In this document: piece after piece, positions 1 through 6,441 of the stretch | Numbering within the stretch: position 1 is the stretch's first letter | Layout of the letters: each line of letters starts with the position of its first letter | NCBI GenBank assembly: GCA_958447915.1 | Contig: CAUDCB010000025.1 | Location: forward strand, 1-17,951 | Direction: 5' to 3' | DNA length: 17,951 bases | Source: an uncultured Collinsella sp. | Lineage (GTDB): Bacteria > Actinomycetota > Coriobacteriia > Coriobacteriales > Coriobacteriaceae | The notes under the pieces: model-generated | Told to the model about the DNA's origin: nothing | The model's database searches: none | What the model saw: the letters and a program-made list of their open reading frames with translations, nothing else | Made by a program: the position numbers and the translations under genes

Positions 1-41
1 GGATTAATCTACGGCTGTGGAATAAATCGATTCCCTTTCCT

Positions 42-76
42 AAGGAGGGGCCTTACGAGGCCCCTCCTTTTGTGTT
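42..76 (+). terminator. Rho-independent terminator of an upstream gene
   Basis: A perfect 11-bp stem (42-52 with 59-69, AAGGAGGGGCC / GGCCCCTCCTT) closes a 6-nt loop and is followed by a T-rich tail (TTTGTGTTTT). It most likely ends a + strand gene to the left of the window. The A residues before the stem would allow it to work on the other strand too. Confidence 0.85.
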
Positions 77-97
77 TTGGGGCATGGTTTTGGACCC

Positions 98-319
98 CGT
101 GGTCAAAAAATGCCAAATATGAGTACTGTTGCAAAAGAGGTGTCATATTTTTCGGCCTGTTCTGAGCAAAAACGGGCTCAAAATCAATTTATATAACCCC
201 CTTTAAAGGGCGTTTGACGGCTTTCAACCTCTTCGAATCGCTCAAAGGAGGTAACTTGCTCTCGATTTTGCTGCTACTAAATTGGTGACAGTACTCATAT
301 TTGCCACTTTTTGCCCACG
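98..319. repeat. 222-bp non-coding element bounded by 32-nt inverted repeats
   Basis: The left arm (98-129) and right arm (288-319) are inverted copies matching at 29 of 32 positions. Their inner 16 bases, CAAATATGAGTACTGT and its complement, are perfect. The inside holds a 12-bp palindrome CCCTTTAAAGGG (199-210), an AT-rich stretch, and no credible gene. Terminal inverted repeats plus a small non-coding core are typical of MITE-like or other dispersed palindromic elements, though no clear target-site duplication is visible. It lies between the terminator at 42-76 and the HPr gene and could supply a structured RNA or simply be inserted DNA. The inverted repeat is seen directly; its mobile nature is inferred. 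Confidence 0.75.
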
Positions 320-355
320 AGGTGTTCAGAGGAGCTCTCGACAAGCATCTAACGC

Positions 356-361
356 TACAAT
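356..361 (+). promoter_or_regulatory. Possible -10 box for the HPr gene
   Basis: TACAAT matches the -10 consensus at 5 of 6 positions and lies 54 bp before the HPr start codon. No convincing -35 box is found 16-18 bp upstream, so this is a weak assignment. Confidence 0.25.
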
Positions 362-415
362 AACTACCACGTGGCTGGGTTTGCCGGCCGAATGTGCGAT
401 GCCGTGGGAGGGGAC

Positions 416-664
416 ATGGTCGAGTTTACAAAGACGATTAAAGATCCGTTGGGACTGCATGCCCGCCCGGTTGCGCTGCTCTACGACATTATTGCCAAGC
501 ATCGTAGCAACGTATCGGTCAGCATCGGCGATCGCCATACCGACGGCCGCGATGTAATGGGGCTCATGGCTCTCTACGGCGAGTGCGGCGAGGACATCAT
601 CTTCCGCATTTCGGGCGTAGACGAGGCCTCGTGCGTCACGTCGATCAGAAACCTCTCCCTCTAA
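416..664 (+). CDS. ptsH: HPr family phosphocarrier protein
   Basis: An 82-residue cytosolic phosphocarrier of the sugar phosphotransferase system, which takes phosphate from enzyme I on a histidine and passes it to EIIA. The active-site motif LGLHARPV puts His at residue 15 and Arg at 17 when translation starts at the ATG at 416, exactly the family numbering, and GGGAGGGG precedes it. An in-frame GTG at 371 would add 15 residues not found in the family. The regulatory-site helix RDVMGLMAL aligns without gaps to the usual KSIMGLMSL, so the HPr-kinase target Ser46 is Asp46 here. The C-terminus is a few residues short of the Bacillus protein. No other PTS gene is nearby, as is common for ptsH in Actinobacteria. 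Identity is secure; the effect of Asp46 is inferred. Confidence 0.93.
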   Translation: MVEFTKTIKDPLGLHARPVALLYDIIAKHRSNVSVSIGDRHTDGRDVMGLMALYGECGEDIIFRISGVDEASCVTSIRNLSL

Positions 665-673
665 ACGCAACAA

Positions 674-702
674 TGTGACAAAGGGGCTGTCCCCTTGTCA
701 CA
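674..702. repeat. Hairpin with CTGTCCC core after ptsH
   Basis: TGTGACAA, one bulged A, then GGGG (674-686) pairs with CCCCTTGTCACA (691-702), a 12-bp stem with a 4-nt loop beginning 10 bases after the ptsH stop. There is no T-tract, so termination would not be classic, although the position suits a 3' end or stabilising hairpin. It shares the CTGTCCC core with intergenic hairpins near 3915 and 14929. Confidence 0.6.
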
Positions 703-752
703 CCTGTTTCATATGGGAAACTTTTTCGAAAACTGAATAGGAACCCTTTCCA

Positions 753-806
753 AAAAGTTAACCACGTGCTAGTTTACTGTAGCGAACATAGACGTGGTTA
801 ACTTTT
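753..806. promoter_or_regulatory. 15-bp inverted repeat upstream of feoA (candidate operator or leader hairpin)
   Basis: AAAAGTTAACCACGT (753-767) is repeated exactly as its complement at 792-806, with 24 bases between. It ends 43 bp before the first feoA start. The half-site AAAGTTA recurs in a second dyad before feoB (1380-1403), and TGGTTAACT (795-803) recurs at 3957-3965 before the Cys-rich gene. A metal-responsive repressor (DtxR or Fur family) is the natural guess for a feo operon, but neither the classical DtxR nor the Fur box is matched. TTTCCA (747-752) and TAGTTT (770-775), 17 bp apart, would be a weak promoter straddling the left arm. Confidence 0.5.
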
Positions 807-849
807 GCTGCGTCGATGTTGAGGACGAACTGACGTTAGGAGCACACTC

Positions 850-1092
850 ATGTCTTGCGGACCGCAGATGCCGGCCATGCCGCTTTCGATGGTAAAAGCG
901 GGTGAAACCGTGCGCGTGTCTCGCGTAAAGGGCAATGAGGATATGAAGCACCACCTCAAGGACCTCGGCTTTGTCGAGGGCAGTGAGGTTCACGTGGTGA
1001 GCTCGAGTGGCGCCAATATCATCGTCACCGTGCTGGGCGCACGCTTTGGTATCGACACCAAGGTCGCCATGCACATCATGACCGTCGGTTAG
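850..1092 (+). CDS. feoA: FeoA domain protein (first copy)
   Basis: An 80-residue SH3-like FeoA protein. FeoA is a small cytosolic partner of the FeoB iron transporter and is thought to bind its GTPase region. The family pattern is visible: a short N-terminal strand region (MPLSMVKAGETVRV), the helix KHHLKDLGFVEGSEVHVV typical of the fold, then strands including GARFGIDTKVAMHIMTV. TTAGGAG lies 7 bp before the ATG. The N-terminus carries about ten extra residues with a Cys and Met-Pro repeats (SCGPQMPAMP), which might touch metal, though this is only a suggestion. A second feoA follows after 39 bp, so the two are likely cotranscribed. Confidence 0.92.
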   Translation: MSCGPQMPAMPLSMVKAGETVRVSRVKGNEDMKHHLKDLGFVEGSEVHVVSSSGANIIVTVLGARFGIDTKVAMHIMTVG

Positions 1093-1131
1093 TTCGCAGC
1101 ATTTCATAAAAGCTGAAAGGGGGAAAAGAAT

Positions 1132-1353
1132 ATGAAGACATTGGGTGACGTTAAGGTGGGCGAGAGCTCTACCATCGTCAAGCTTCACGGCGAGGGCGCG
1201 CTTCGCCGTCACCTTATGGACCTGGGCCTCATCAAGGGCACTTCGTTCAAGGTCGTTAAGGTTGCACCGCTCGGAGATCCGGTCGAGATCAACGTGCGCG
1301 GCTACGAGCTTTCCATCCGCAAGGAGGAGGCTGCCGTCGTCGAGGTCCAGTAA
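1132..1353 (+). CDS. feoA: FeoA domain protein (second copy)
   Basis: A 73-residue FeoA protein of standard length for the family, lacking the Cys/Met leader of the preceding copy. Core motifs are RRHLMDLGLIKGTSFKVV, APLGDPVEINVRGYELSIRKEEA and a final VVEV strand. AAAGGGGG precedes the ATG by 8 bases. Paired feoA genes before feoB are known in other Gram-positive bacteria, and the copies may form a heteromeric complex with FeoB; that role is inferred. No feoC is present after feoB. The 123-bp gap to feoB contains a dyad (1380-1403) and a GC hairpin (1431-1456), so feoB expression may be adjusted separately. Confidence 0.93.
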   Translation: MKTLGDVKVGESSTIVKLHGEGALRRHLMDLGLIKGTSFKVVKVAPLGDPVEINVRGYELSIRKEEAAVVEVQ

Positions 1354-1379
1354 GGGCCCGCGGCAACTATTTATGCAGA

Positions 1380-1403
1380 TAAAGTTAGGTTTTTCTAACT
1401 TTA
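1380..1403. promoter_or_regulatory. 9-bp inverted repeat between feoA and feoB
   Basis: TAAAGTTAG (1380-1388) and CTAACTTTA (1395-1403) are perfect inverted copies around GTTTTT. The half-site matches the DtxR/IdeR half-site TTAGGTTAG at 7 of 9 positions, but the spacer is 6 instead of 1, so it is not a standard box. It could be an iron-regulator operator for feoB or a weak hairpin followed by TTTAATTT. Confidence 0.45.
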
Positions 1404-1430
1404 ATTTGCAATGTTGAAGCACATTATCCA

Positions 1431-1456
1431 GCCCGTGCGGAGAAAGCAGCGCGGGC
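1431..1456 (+). other. GC-rich hairpin before the feoB ribosome site
   Basis: GCCCGTGC (1431-1438) pairs with GCGCGGGC (1449-1456) with one G-U pair and a 10-nt loop. It ends 4 bases before the purine-rich feoB translation start region AAGGAAGAAGGA. It may stabilise a processed feoB message or modulate its translation; no T-tract follows. Confidence 0.4.
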
Positions 1457-1476
1457 ACACAAGGAAGAAGGATTGA

Positions 1477-3804
1477 ATGGCGGATTCTCAGATCCATGTC
1501 GCGCTGGCGGGTAACCCCAACTGCGGCAAGACCACGCTTTTCAACCTGATCACCGGCGCCAACGGCTACGTTGGCAACTGGCCCGGCGTCACGGTTGAGA
1601 AAAAGGAAGCCAAGCTCCTAAGCGACAAGAACGTCACGATTACGGACCTCCCCGGCATCTACTCGCTTTCCCCCTACAGCCCCGAGGAGCAGTGCTCGCG
1701 CGACTACCTCATGAGCGGCGAGCCCGATGTCGTCGTCCAGGTGGTCGATGCCACCAACCTCGAGCGCAACCTGTACCTGGCGCTTCAGGTTATCGAGACC
1801 GGCCTGCCCGTGGTCGTCGCCCTCAACATGGCCGACCTCGTGGAGAAGAACGGCGACAAGATCGACACGGACAAGCTTTCCAAGAAGCTTGGCTGCCCGG
1901 TCATGATGATCTCGGCTCTTAAGAACAAGGGCATTACCGAGCTCTTTGAGCAGGTCAAGAAGTCTGCTGCTTCCAAGGGCCAGGTGCCGGAGCACAAGTT
2001 CGATTCCTCCATCGAGGACGTTCTGGACCACATCGAGAACAACCTGCCGGCGAGCGTTCCCGCCAACAAGCGTCGCTACTACGCTGTCAAGCTGTTTGAG
2101 CGCGACGCGGACGCCTGCAAGCTCATCAACCTCACCAAGGAGAAGGCCGCTCGCGTCGAGCAGCTGGTCGCCCAGTGCGAGCAGGATTGCGACGACGACG
2201 CCGAGTCCATCATCACCGGCGAGCGCTATGGCGTGATTGCCCACATTATCGACGAGTGCATGACCAAGGCTCCGGCCAAGATGAGCACCTCCGAGAAGAT
2301 CGACCGCGTGGTTACCAACCGTATCCTGGGCCTGCCGATCTTTGTGGTCATCATGTTCTGCGTGTACTACATCGCCGTTTCCACCCTGGGCGGCACGGTG
2401 ACCGACTTCACCAACGACCAGCTCTTCGGCACCGACGGCTGGTACGTGCTCGGTCAGGGTCGCGACGCCTATGACGCAGCTGTTGAGGCTGCGGGCGACA
2501 ACGCCGACTCGGTCGACCCAGCACAGTACGGCCCCTATGTCCCGGGTATCACCACCGCGGTGCATGACGCTCTCGTGGCGGGCGGTACCGAGGACGGTGG
2601 CCTCGTCGATTCGCTGGTCTGCGACGGCATCGTGGCTGGCATCGGCGCCATCATGGGCTTCGTCCCGCAGATGTTCCTGCTCTTTGTGATGCTGTCTTTC
2701 TTGGAGGACTGCGGTTACATGGCCCGCGTCGCCTTCATCATGGATCGCGTGTTCCGCCGCTTTGGCCTGTCCGGTAAGTCCTTTATCCCCATGCTCGTGT
2801 CCTCGGGCTGCGGCGTCCCCGGCGTCATGGCTACCAAGACCATCGAGAACGAGAAGGACCGCCGCATGACGGTCATGACCACCACGTTCATCCCTTGCGG
2901 CGCCAAGCTGCCGATCATCGCCCTGCTTATGGGTTCCATCATTGGCGACTCTTCTACCACCGCTGCGTGGATCAGCCCGCTCTTCTACTTCCTGGGCGTC
3001 TTTGCCGTCATTGCCTCGGGCCTCATGCTCAAGAAGACCAAGCTCTTCGCCGGCCGCCCGACGCCGTTTGTTATGGAGCTTCCTGCCTACCACTTCCCGG
3101 CGATCCGCTCTTGGGCGCTGCACGTGTGGGAGCGCTGCTTCGCCTTTATCAAGAAGGCCGGCACGGTCATCTTTGCGTCCACCGTCGTCGTTTGGTTCCT
3201 CTCCAACTTTGGTAGCTACAACGGCGCCTTTGGCTACCTGCCTTCCATGGAGGGCATCCCCGAGGAGTTCATGGATTACTCCGTGCTTGCCATGTTCGGC
3301 AACCTGGTCGCTTGGATCTTCGCCCCGCTCGGCTTTAGCACCTGGCAGGCCACCGCACTGACCGTCTCGGGTCTCGTTGCCAAGGAGAACGTTGTCGCCA
3401 CCGCCGGCTCGCTGCTGTCCGTTGCCGACGCCGGCGAGACCGACCCGAGCCTGTGGACCGCGTTTGCGGCTATGTTCCCGACCATGGGCGCTTGCGTCGC
3501 CTTTGGTGCCTTCAACCTGCTGTGCGCTCCGTGCTTTGCCGCTATCGGCACCATCCGTAACCAGATGAACTCCGGTAAGTGGACCGCGATTGCCATCGGC
3601 TACGAGTGTGCCTTTGCTTGGGTCATCGGCCTGTTCATCAACCAGTTCTATAACCTGCTTGTTCTTGGGCAGTTTGGTATCTGGACGGTTGTGGCCATCG
3701 TGCTGCTGGCTGCGATGCTCTTCCAGATCTTCCGTCCCATGCCCAAGCATGCATGGACCGACGAGGACGAGACCAACACTGCTTCCGCCGCAGTTTCCGC
3801 TTAA
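1477..3804 (+). CDS. feoB: Ferrous iron transport protein B (FeoB)
   Basis: A 775-residue inner-membrane Fe(II) transporter with an N-terminal G-protein domain. Visible GTPase motifs are G1 GNPNCGKT (12-19), Thr39 in the G2 loop, G3 DLPG (57-60), G4 NMAD (117-120) and a G5 SAL element near 147. The helical linker region follows to about 270. The membrane part then begins near ILGLPIFVVIMFCVYY and includes the conserved Gate signature with CGVPG (445-449), the family's metal-path cysteine. The C-terminal Gate half contains FSTWQATALTVSGLVAKENVV. Between the first and second membrane segments there is an unusual loop of about 50 residues rich in Asp, Ala and Gly (roughly 325-380). Overall length is normal. 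It sits after two feoA genes and is closed by a strong terminator at 3834-3866. Confidence 0.98.
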   Translation: MADSQIHVALAGNPNCGKTTLFNLITGANGYVGNWPGVTVEKKEAKLLSDKNVTITDLPGIYSLSPYSPEEQCSRDYLMSGEPDVVVQVVDATNLERNLYLALQVIETGLPVVVALNMADLVEKNGDKIDTDKLSKKLGCPVMMISALKNKGITELFEQVKKSAASKGQVPEHKFDSSIEDVLDHIENNLPASVPANKRRYYAVKLFERDADACKLINLTKEKAARVEQLVAQCEQDCDDDAESIITGERYGVIAHIIDECMTKAPAKMSTSEKIDRVVTNRILGLPIFVVIMFCVYYIAVSTLGGTVTDFTNDQLFGTDGWYVLGQGRDAYDAAVEAAGDNADSVDPAQYGPYVPGITTAVHDALVAGGTEDGGLVDSLVCDGIVAGIGAIMGFVPQMFLLFVMLSFLEDCGYMARVAFIMDRVFRRFGLSGKSFIPMLVSSGCGVPGVMATKTIENEKDRRMTVMTTTFIPCGAKLPIIALLMGSIIGDSSTTAAWISPLFYFLGVFAVIASGLMLKKTKLFAGRPTPFVMELPAYHFPAIRSWALHVWERCFAFIKKAGTVIFASTVVVWFLSNFGSYNGAFGYLPSMEGIPEEFMDYSVLAMFGNLVAWIFAPLGFSTWQATALTVSGLVAKENVVATAGSLLSVADAGETDPSLWTAFAAMFPTMGACVAFGAFNLLCAPCFAAIGTIRNQMNSGKWTAIAIGYECAFAWVIGLFINQFYNLLVLGQFGIWTVVAIVLLAAMLFQIFRPMPKHAWTDEDETNTASAAVSA

Positions 3805-3833
3805 GTCCAAATAAGGATTAGCCCCTTTCCACG

Positions 3834-3866
3834 AGCCCGGGTGTCCCAGTGACACTCGGGCTTTTT
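3834..3866 (+). terminator. Rho-independent terminator of the feoAAB operon
   Basis: A 12-bp stem with one G-U pair (AGCCCGGGTGTC, 3834-3845, with GACACTCGGGCT, 3851-3862), a 5-nt loop and a run of five T. It follows the feoB stop codon by 30 bases. Confidence 0.92.
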
Positions 3867-3897
3867 GGTGGGGGAGATGTGACGTTTCCGCAGATAA

Positions 3898-3934
3898 AAC
3901 CGACCAAAATAAACCTGTCCCTTTTTGGTAGGTT
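3898..3934. repeat. Imperfect inverted repeat with CTGTCCC in the loop
   Basis: AACCGACCAAAA (3898-3909) and TTTTGGTAGGTT (3923-3934) pair at 11 of 12 positions around a 13-nt loop that contains CTGTCCC (3915-3921). It lies upstream of the Cys-rich protein gene, downstream of the feoB terminator. It may be an operator or a member of the dispersed hairpin family seen elsewhere in this window. Confidence 0.5.
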
Positions 3935-3979
3935 GAGAATGGGGTAAAGTAAGTGATGGTTAACTAGAGGAGGCTTGCT

Positions 3980-4180
3980 ATGGCACCTATCGATATTGTT
4001 GTACTGGCTGTTATCGGTATTGCGTTTGTCGCCGTGTGCGTGCGCATTTTTCGCAAGGGCACCTGCGCCGACTGCGCTCAAGGTGGCGTTTGCACGGGAC
4101 ATTGCTCCAACAAAAAGACCTGCGCCGCACTTAAGGGCGTAGATAAAATCACCGAAGACTTGGGCCGCGGTATTCATTAG
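3980..4180 (+). CDS. FeoB-associated Cys-rich membrane protein
   Basis: A 66-residue protein with one N-terminal membrane helix (about 4-22), a basic RIFRK stretch just after it, and a cysteine cluster at 29, 32, 38, 42 and 48 with a further Cys20 inside the helix. This layout matches the small family found beside feoB in many Firmicutes and Actinobacteria, whose function is unproven; metal binding next to the FeoB channel is the usual suggestion. The positive residues after the helix favour a cytoplasmic Cys domain. AGAGGAGG lies 6 bp before the ATG. It is separated from feoB by a terminator and so probably has its own promoter, with TGGTTAACT at 3957-3965 shared with the feoA upstream dyad. 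Confidence 0.85.
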   Translation: MAPIDIVVLAVIGIAFVAVCVRIFRKGTCADCAQGGVCTGHCSNKKTCAALKGVDKITEDLGRGIH

Positions 4181-4188
4181 CCGACTGG

Positions 4189-4269
4189 CGTTTGAGCGTA
4201 TATGACTGCGGATACGGCAGTTGCTGATACGATAGGGTCGTTAGCAACTGCCGCCGAGCGGCTCAAACG
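4189..4269. promoter_or_regulatory. Nested palindrome before the flavoenzyme gene
   Basis: Outer arms CGTTTGAGC (4189-4197) and GCTCAAACG (4261-4269) are perfect 9-bp complements. Inner arms CGGCAGTTGCT (4215-4225) and AGCAACTGCCG (4243-4253) are perfect 11-bp complements, and ACGA/TCGT (4229-4232, 4238-4241) extends pairing toward a short loop. TGATACGAT (4225-4233) resembles an extended -10 element inside the inner dyad. The outer right arm abuts the GAAAGGA ribosome site. It could be an operator (for example of the GntR regulator encoded downstream) or an RNA leader that controls access to the ribosome site. No known riboswitch class was recognised. Confidence 0.6.
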
Positions 4270-4282
4270 AAAGGAACCCTGT

Positions 4283-6232
4283 ATGGAGTCCTCCGCCTAT
4301 CCGATGCTCTTTAGTCCGATCAAGGTCGGTACGACCGAGGTCAAGAACCGCGTCTTTATGCCGCCGGTGTCTACCAACCTGGCCGATCACGGCTATGTGA
4401 CCGACGATTTGGTCGACCATTACCGCGCCCGTGCCAAGGGCGGCGTGGGCCTGATCATCACCGAGGTCGTGACGGTCGAGCCCACCTATACCTATCTGCC
4501 GGGTGACATGTGCTGCTACGACGACACGTTTATCCCCGGCTGGGAAAAGCTCGCCGCCGCCGTCCACGAGTACGGCTGCAAGATCATGCCGCAGCTCTTC
4601 CACCCCGCCTACATGGCCTTTAACATTCCGGGCACCCCGCGCCTCATTGCTCCGTCCTTCGTGGGCCCGTCTTATGCCCGCGAGGCTCCGCGTCCTATCA
4701 CCATCGACGAGATCCACGAGCTCACGCATCAGTTTGGCGACGCTGCCGTGCGTATGCAGAAGGCCGGCGTCGATGGCGTCGAGGTCCATGCGGCACACGC
4801 CCACGGTATGCTCGGCGGCGTTTTGACTCCGCTCTACAACAAGCGTACCGATGAGTACGGTGGCTCGCTCGACGCCCGCATGCGCTTTTTGCTCGAGGTT
4901 ATCGCCGAGATTCGCGAGCGCTGCGGCAAGGATTTCATCATCGACGTCCGCATCTCGGGCGATGAGTACACCGATGGCGGCTTGACCCTCAACGACATGA
5001 TCTACGTCTCGCGCCGCCTGGAGAAGGCCGGCGTGGACATGATTCACGTGTCGGGCGGTACCACCATCAAGCGCGGCTCTGCAATTCCCGCTGCCGGCAC
5101 GCAGCAGGCCTCGCACGCCGCCTGCTCGCGCGAGATCAAAAAGCATGTGAACATTCCCGTTGCCACGGTCGGCCGCATCAACGAGGCATGGATTGCCGAG
5201 GAGCTGATCGAGGACGGCGCCGCCGACATCTGCATGATGGGCCGTGCCAATCTGTGCGATGCCGAGTTCTGCAACAAAGCGGCTGCCGGCAACGCCGACG
5301 AGATCCGTCCCTGCATCGGTTGTCTGCGCTGCCTGAACGGCATTATGTTTGGCAAGCGCATCTCCTGCACCGTCAATCCGGACGTGGAGCGCGACGAGGC
5401 TGGCTACGAGCCTGCCGCTGAGGCCAAGAACGTGCTTGTTGTGGGCGCTGGTCCTGCGGGCATGGAGGCAGCCTACATTGCCGCCAAGCGCGGTCACAAC
5501 GTGGTGCTCGTGGATAAGCAGGACGAGCCGGGCGGCGAGATGCGTATCGCGGCCGTTCCGCCGGCAAAACAGGAGCTCACCCGCGTGATCAAGTATCAGT
5601 ACCGTCGCCTAGCCGAGGCAGGCGTCACGTGCGTCTTTGGTACCGAGCTTTCGGCCGAGGACATTCAGCGCGACTACGCGGGCTACGAGGTTGTCCTGGC
5701 TTATGGTGCCGAGCCCATCGCTCCGGCCTTTATGCAGGGTTTTAAGCAGGTTATGACGGCCGACGACCTGCTGGGCGGCAAGGCTTTCCCGGGCAAGAAG
5801 ATCGTCATCGTGGGCGGCGGCACCGTTGGCTGCGAGACGGCCGATTACCTGGCCCCGTTGGTCAACGACCTTTCGCCGGCCAACCGCGATGTCACCGTTA
5901 TCGAGATGACCAAGACGCTTGCCGCCAACGAGGGCGGTGCCGGTCGCGCGGTGCTCATCACGCGCATGCTCTCCAAGGGCGTTCACGTGCTGACCGAGGC
6001 CAAGGTGACCGAGATTACCGAGGACGCCATCAGCTACGAGAAGGACGGCGAGGTCCACACCATCACCGGTGCCGATACGTTGGTGCTTGCCATGGGCTAT
6101 CGTTCCAATACCAAGCTGGCCGACGACCTGGCTGCAGCCGGTGTTGCCACCCACGTGCTGGGCGATGCCAACAAGTGCGGCAACATTCGCGACGCCATCG
6201 GCGACGGATACAAGGTGGCCTGCGAACTCTAG
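4283..6232 (+). CDS. NADH:flavin oxidoreductase, enoate/dienoyl-CoA reductase-like, FMN-FAD-[4Fe-4S]
   Basis: A 649-residue multidomain flavoenzyme. Residues 1 to about 330 form an Old-Yellow-Enzyme TIM barrel (start LFSPIKVGTTEVKNR, then NKRTDEYGG). Cysteines 344, 347, 350 and 362 (C-x2-C-x2-C-x11-C) should bind a [4Fe-4S] cluster, spacing like trimethylamine dehydrogenase. GAGPAG (388-393) is the FAD Rossmann loop and GGGTVG (511-516) the NAD(P) loop. Relatives include 2,4-dienoyl-CoA reductase, clostridial 2-enoate reductases, BaiCD/BaiH and daidzein reductase, so hydride transfer to an activated C=C bond is the likely reaction; the substrate is unknown. The active-site Tyr of the usual HGYL motif appears to be Gly175. 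The ATG at 4283 has GAAAGGA 7 bp upstream; an in-frame ATG at 4202 would encode a leader across the palindrome and was not chosen. Confidence 0.88.
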   Translation: MESSAYPMLFSPIKVGTTEVKNRVFMPPVSTNLADHGYVTDDLVDHYRARAKGGVGLIITEVVTVEPTYTYLPGDMCCYDDTFIPGWEKLAAAVHEYGCKIMPQLFHPAYMAFNIPGTPRLIAPSFVGPSYAREAPRPITIDEIHELTHQFGDAAVRMQKAGVDGVEVHAAHAHGMLGGVLTPLYNKRTDEYGGSLDARMRFLLEVIAEIRERCGKDFIIDVRISGDEYTDGGLTLNDMIYVSRRLEKAGVDMIHVSGGTTIKRGSAIPAAGTQQASHAACSREIKKHVNIPVATVGRINEAWIAEELIEDGAADICMMGRANLCDAEFCNKAAAGNADEIRPCIGCLRCLNGIMFGKRISCTVNPDVERDEAGYEPAAEAKNVLVVGAGPAGMEAAYIAAKRGHNVVLVDKQDEPGGEMRIAAVPPAKQELTRVIKYQYRRLAEAGVTCVFGTELSAEDIQRDYAGYEVVLAYGAEPIAPAFMQGFKQVMTADDLLGGKAFPGKKIVIVGGGTVGCETADYLAPLVNDLSPANRDVTVIEMTKTLAANEGGAGRAVLITRMLSKGVHVLTEAKVTEITEDAISYEKDGEVHTITGADTLVLAMGYRSNTKLADDLAAAGVATHVLGDANKCGNIRDAIGDGYKVACEL

Positions 6233-6285
6233 TCAGCCCCTTGGTGCACGAGGAGAGGCGTCTCTGCGCCATCCGATAGCAAAAC

Positions 6286-6352
6286 AGCGGTGGTGTCCCG
6301 GGTTTCGGGATGCCGCCGCTCGCTCTTGCGGTGCTGGCGACGTGAGCACCGC
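6286..6352. terminator. Tandem hairpins after the flavoenzyme gene (possible terminator)
   Basis: Hairpin 1 pairs 6286-6300 with 6306-6320, 15 bp including three G-U pairs, with a 5-nt loop. Hairpin 2 pairs GCGGTGCT (6328-6335) with AGCACCGC (6345-6352), followed by only CTCTTTC. Neither has a good T-tract, so termination is possible but not clear. They fill the 209-bp gap before the GntR gene. Confidence 0.4.
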
Positions 6353-6382
6353 CTCTTTCACCGCAATTGAGGGGATGGGGGA

Positions 6383-6393
6383 TGCGATAGTAT
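6383..6393 (+). promoter_or_regulatory. Extended -10 box before the GntR gene
   Basis: TGCGATAGTAT is identical to the 11-mer before glnA (8887-8897) and close to TGTGATAATAT at 8286-8296. TTGAGG at 6367-6372 could be a -35 box at slightly short spacing. It lies 48 bp before the start codon. Confidence 0.5.
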
Positions 6394-6441
6394 TACGTGG
6401 TATTCGACAAACCGTGAGCTTCATCCGAGGGCTTTAGCTTT

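Noticed and set aside
371..415. GTG start extending HPr by 15 residues
   Set aside because: His15 numbering and the purine-rich site before 416 fit the shorter form.
1380..1403. Classical DtxR/IdeR box before feoB
   Set aside because: Half-sites are similar but the spacer is 6 instead of 1, so only a generic dyad is claimed.
1618..3855. 745-codon open frame on the minus strand across feoB
   Set aside because: Its sequence is low-complexity and rich in Gly, Asp, His and Arg, as expected for the antisense of a GC-rich gene, and feoB is unmistakable on the other strand.
4189..4282. Riboswitch or T-box
   Set aside because: The conserved elements of the classes I know are absent; only nested palindromes are seen.
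4241..5497. 418-codon open frame on the minus strand across the flavoenzyme
   Set aside because: Shadow frame created by codon bias of the + strand gene.
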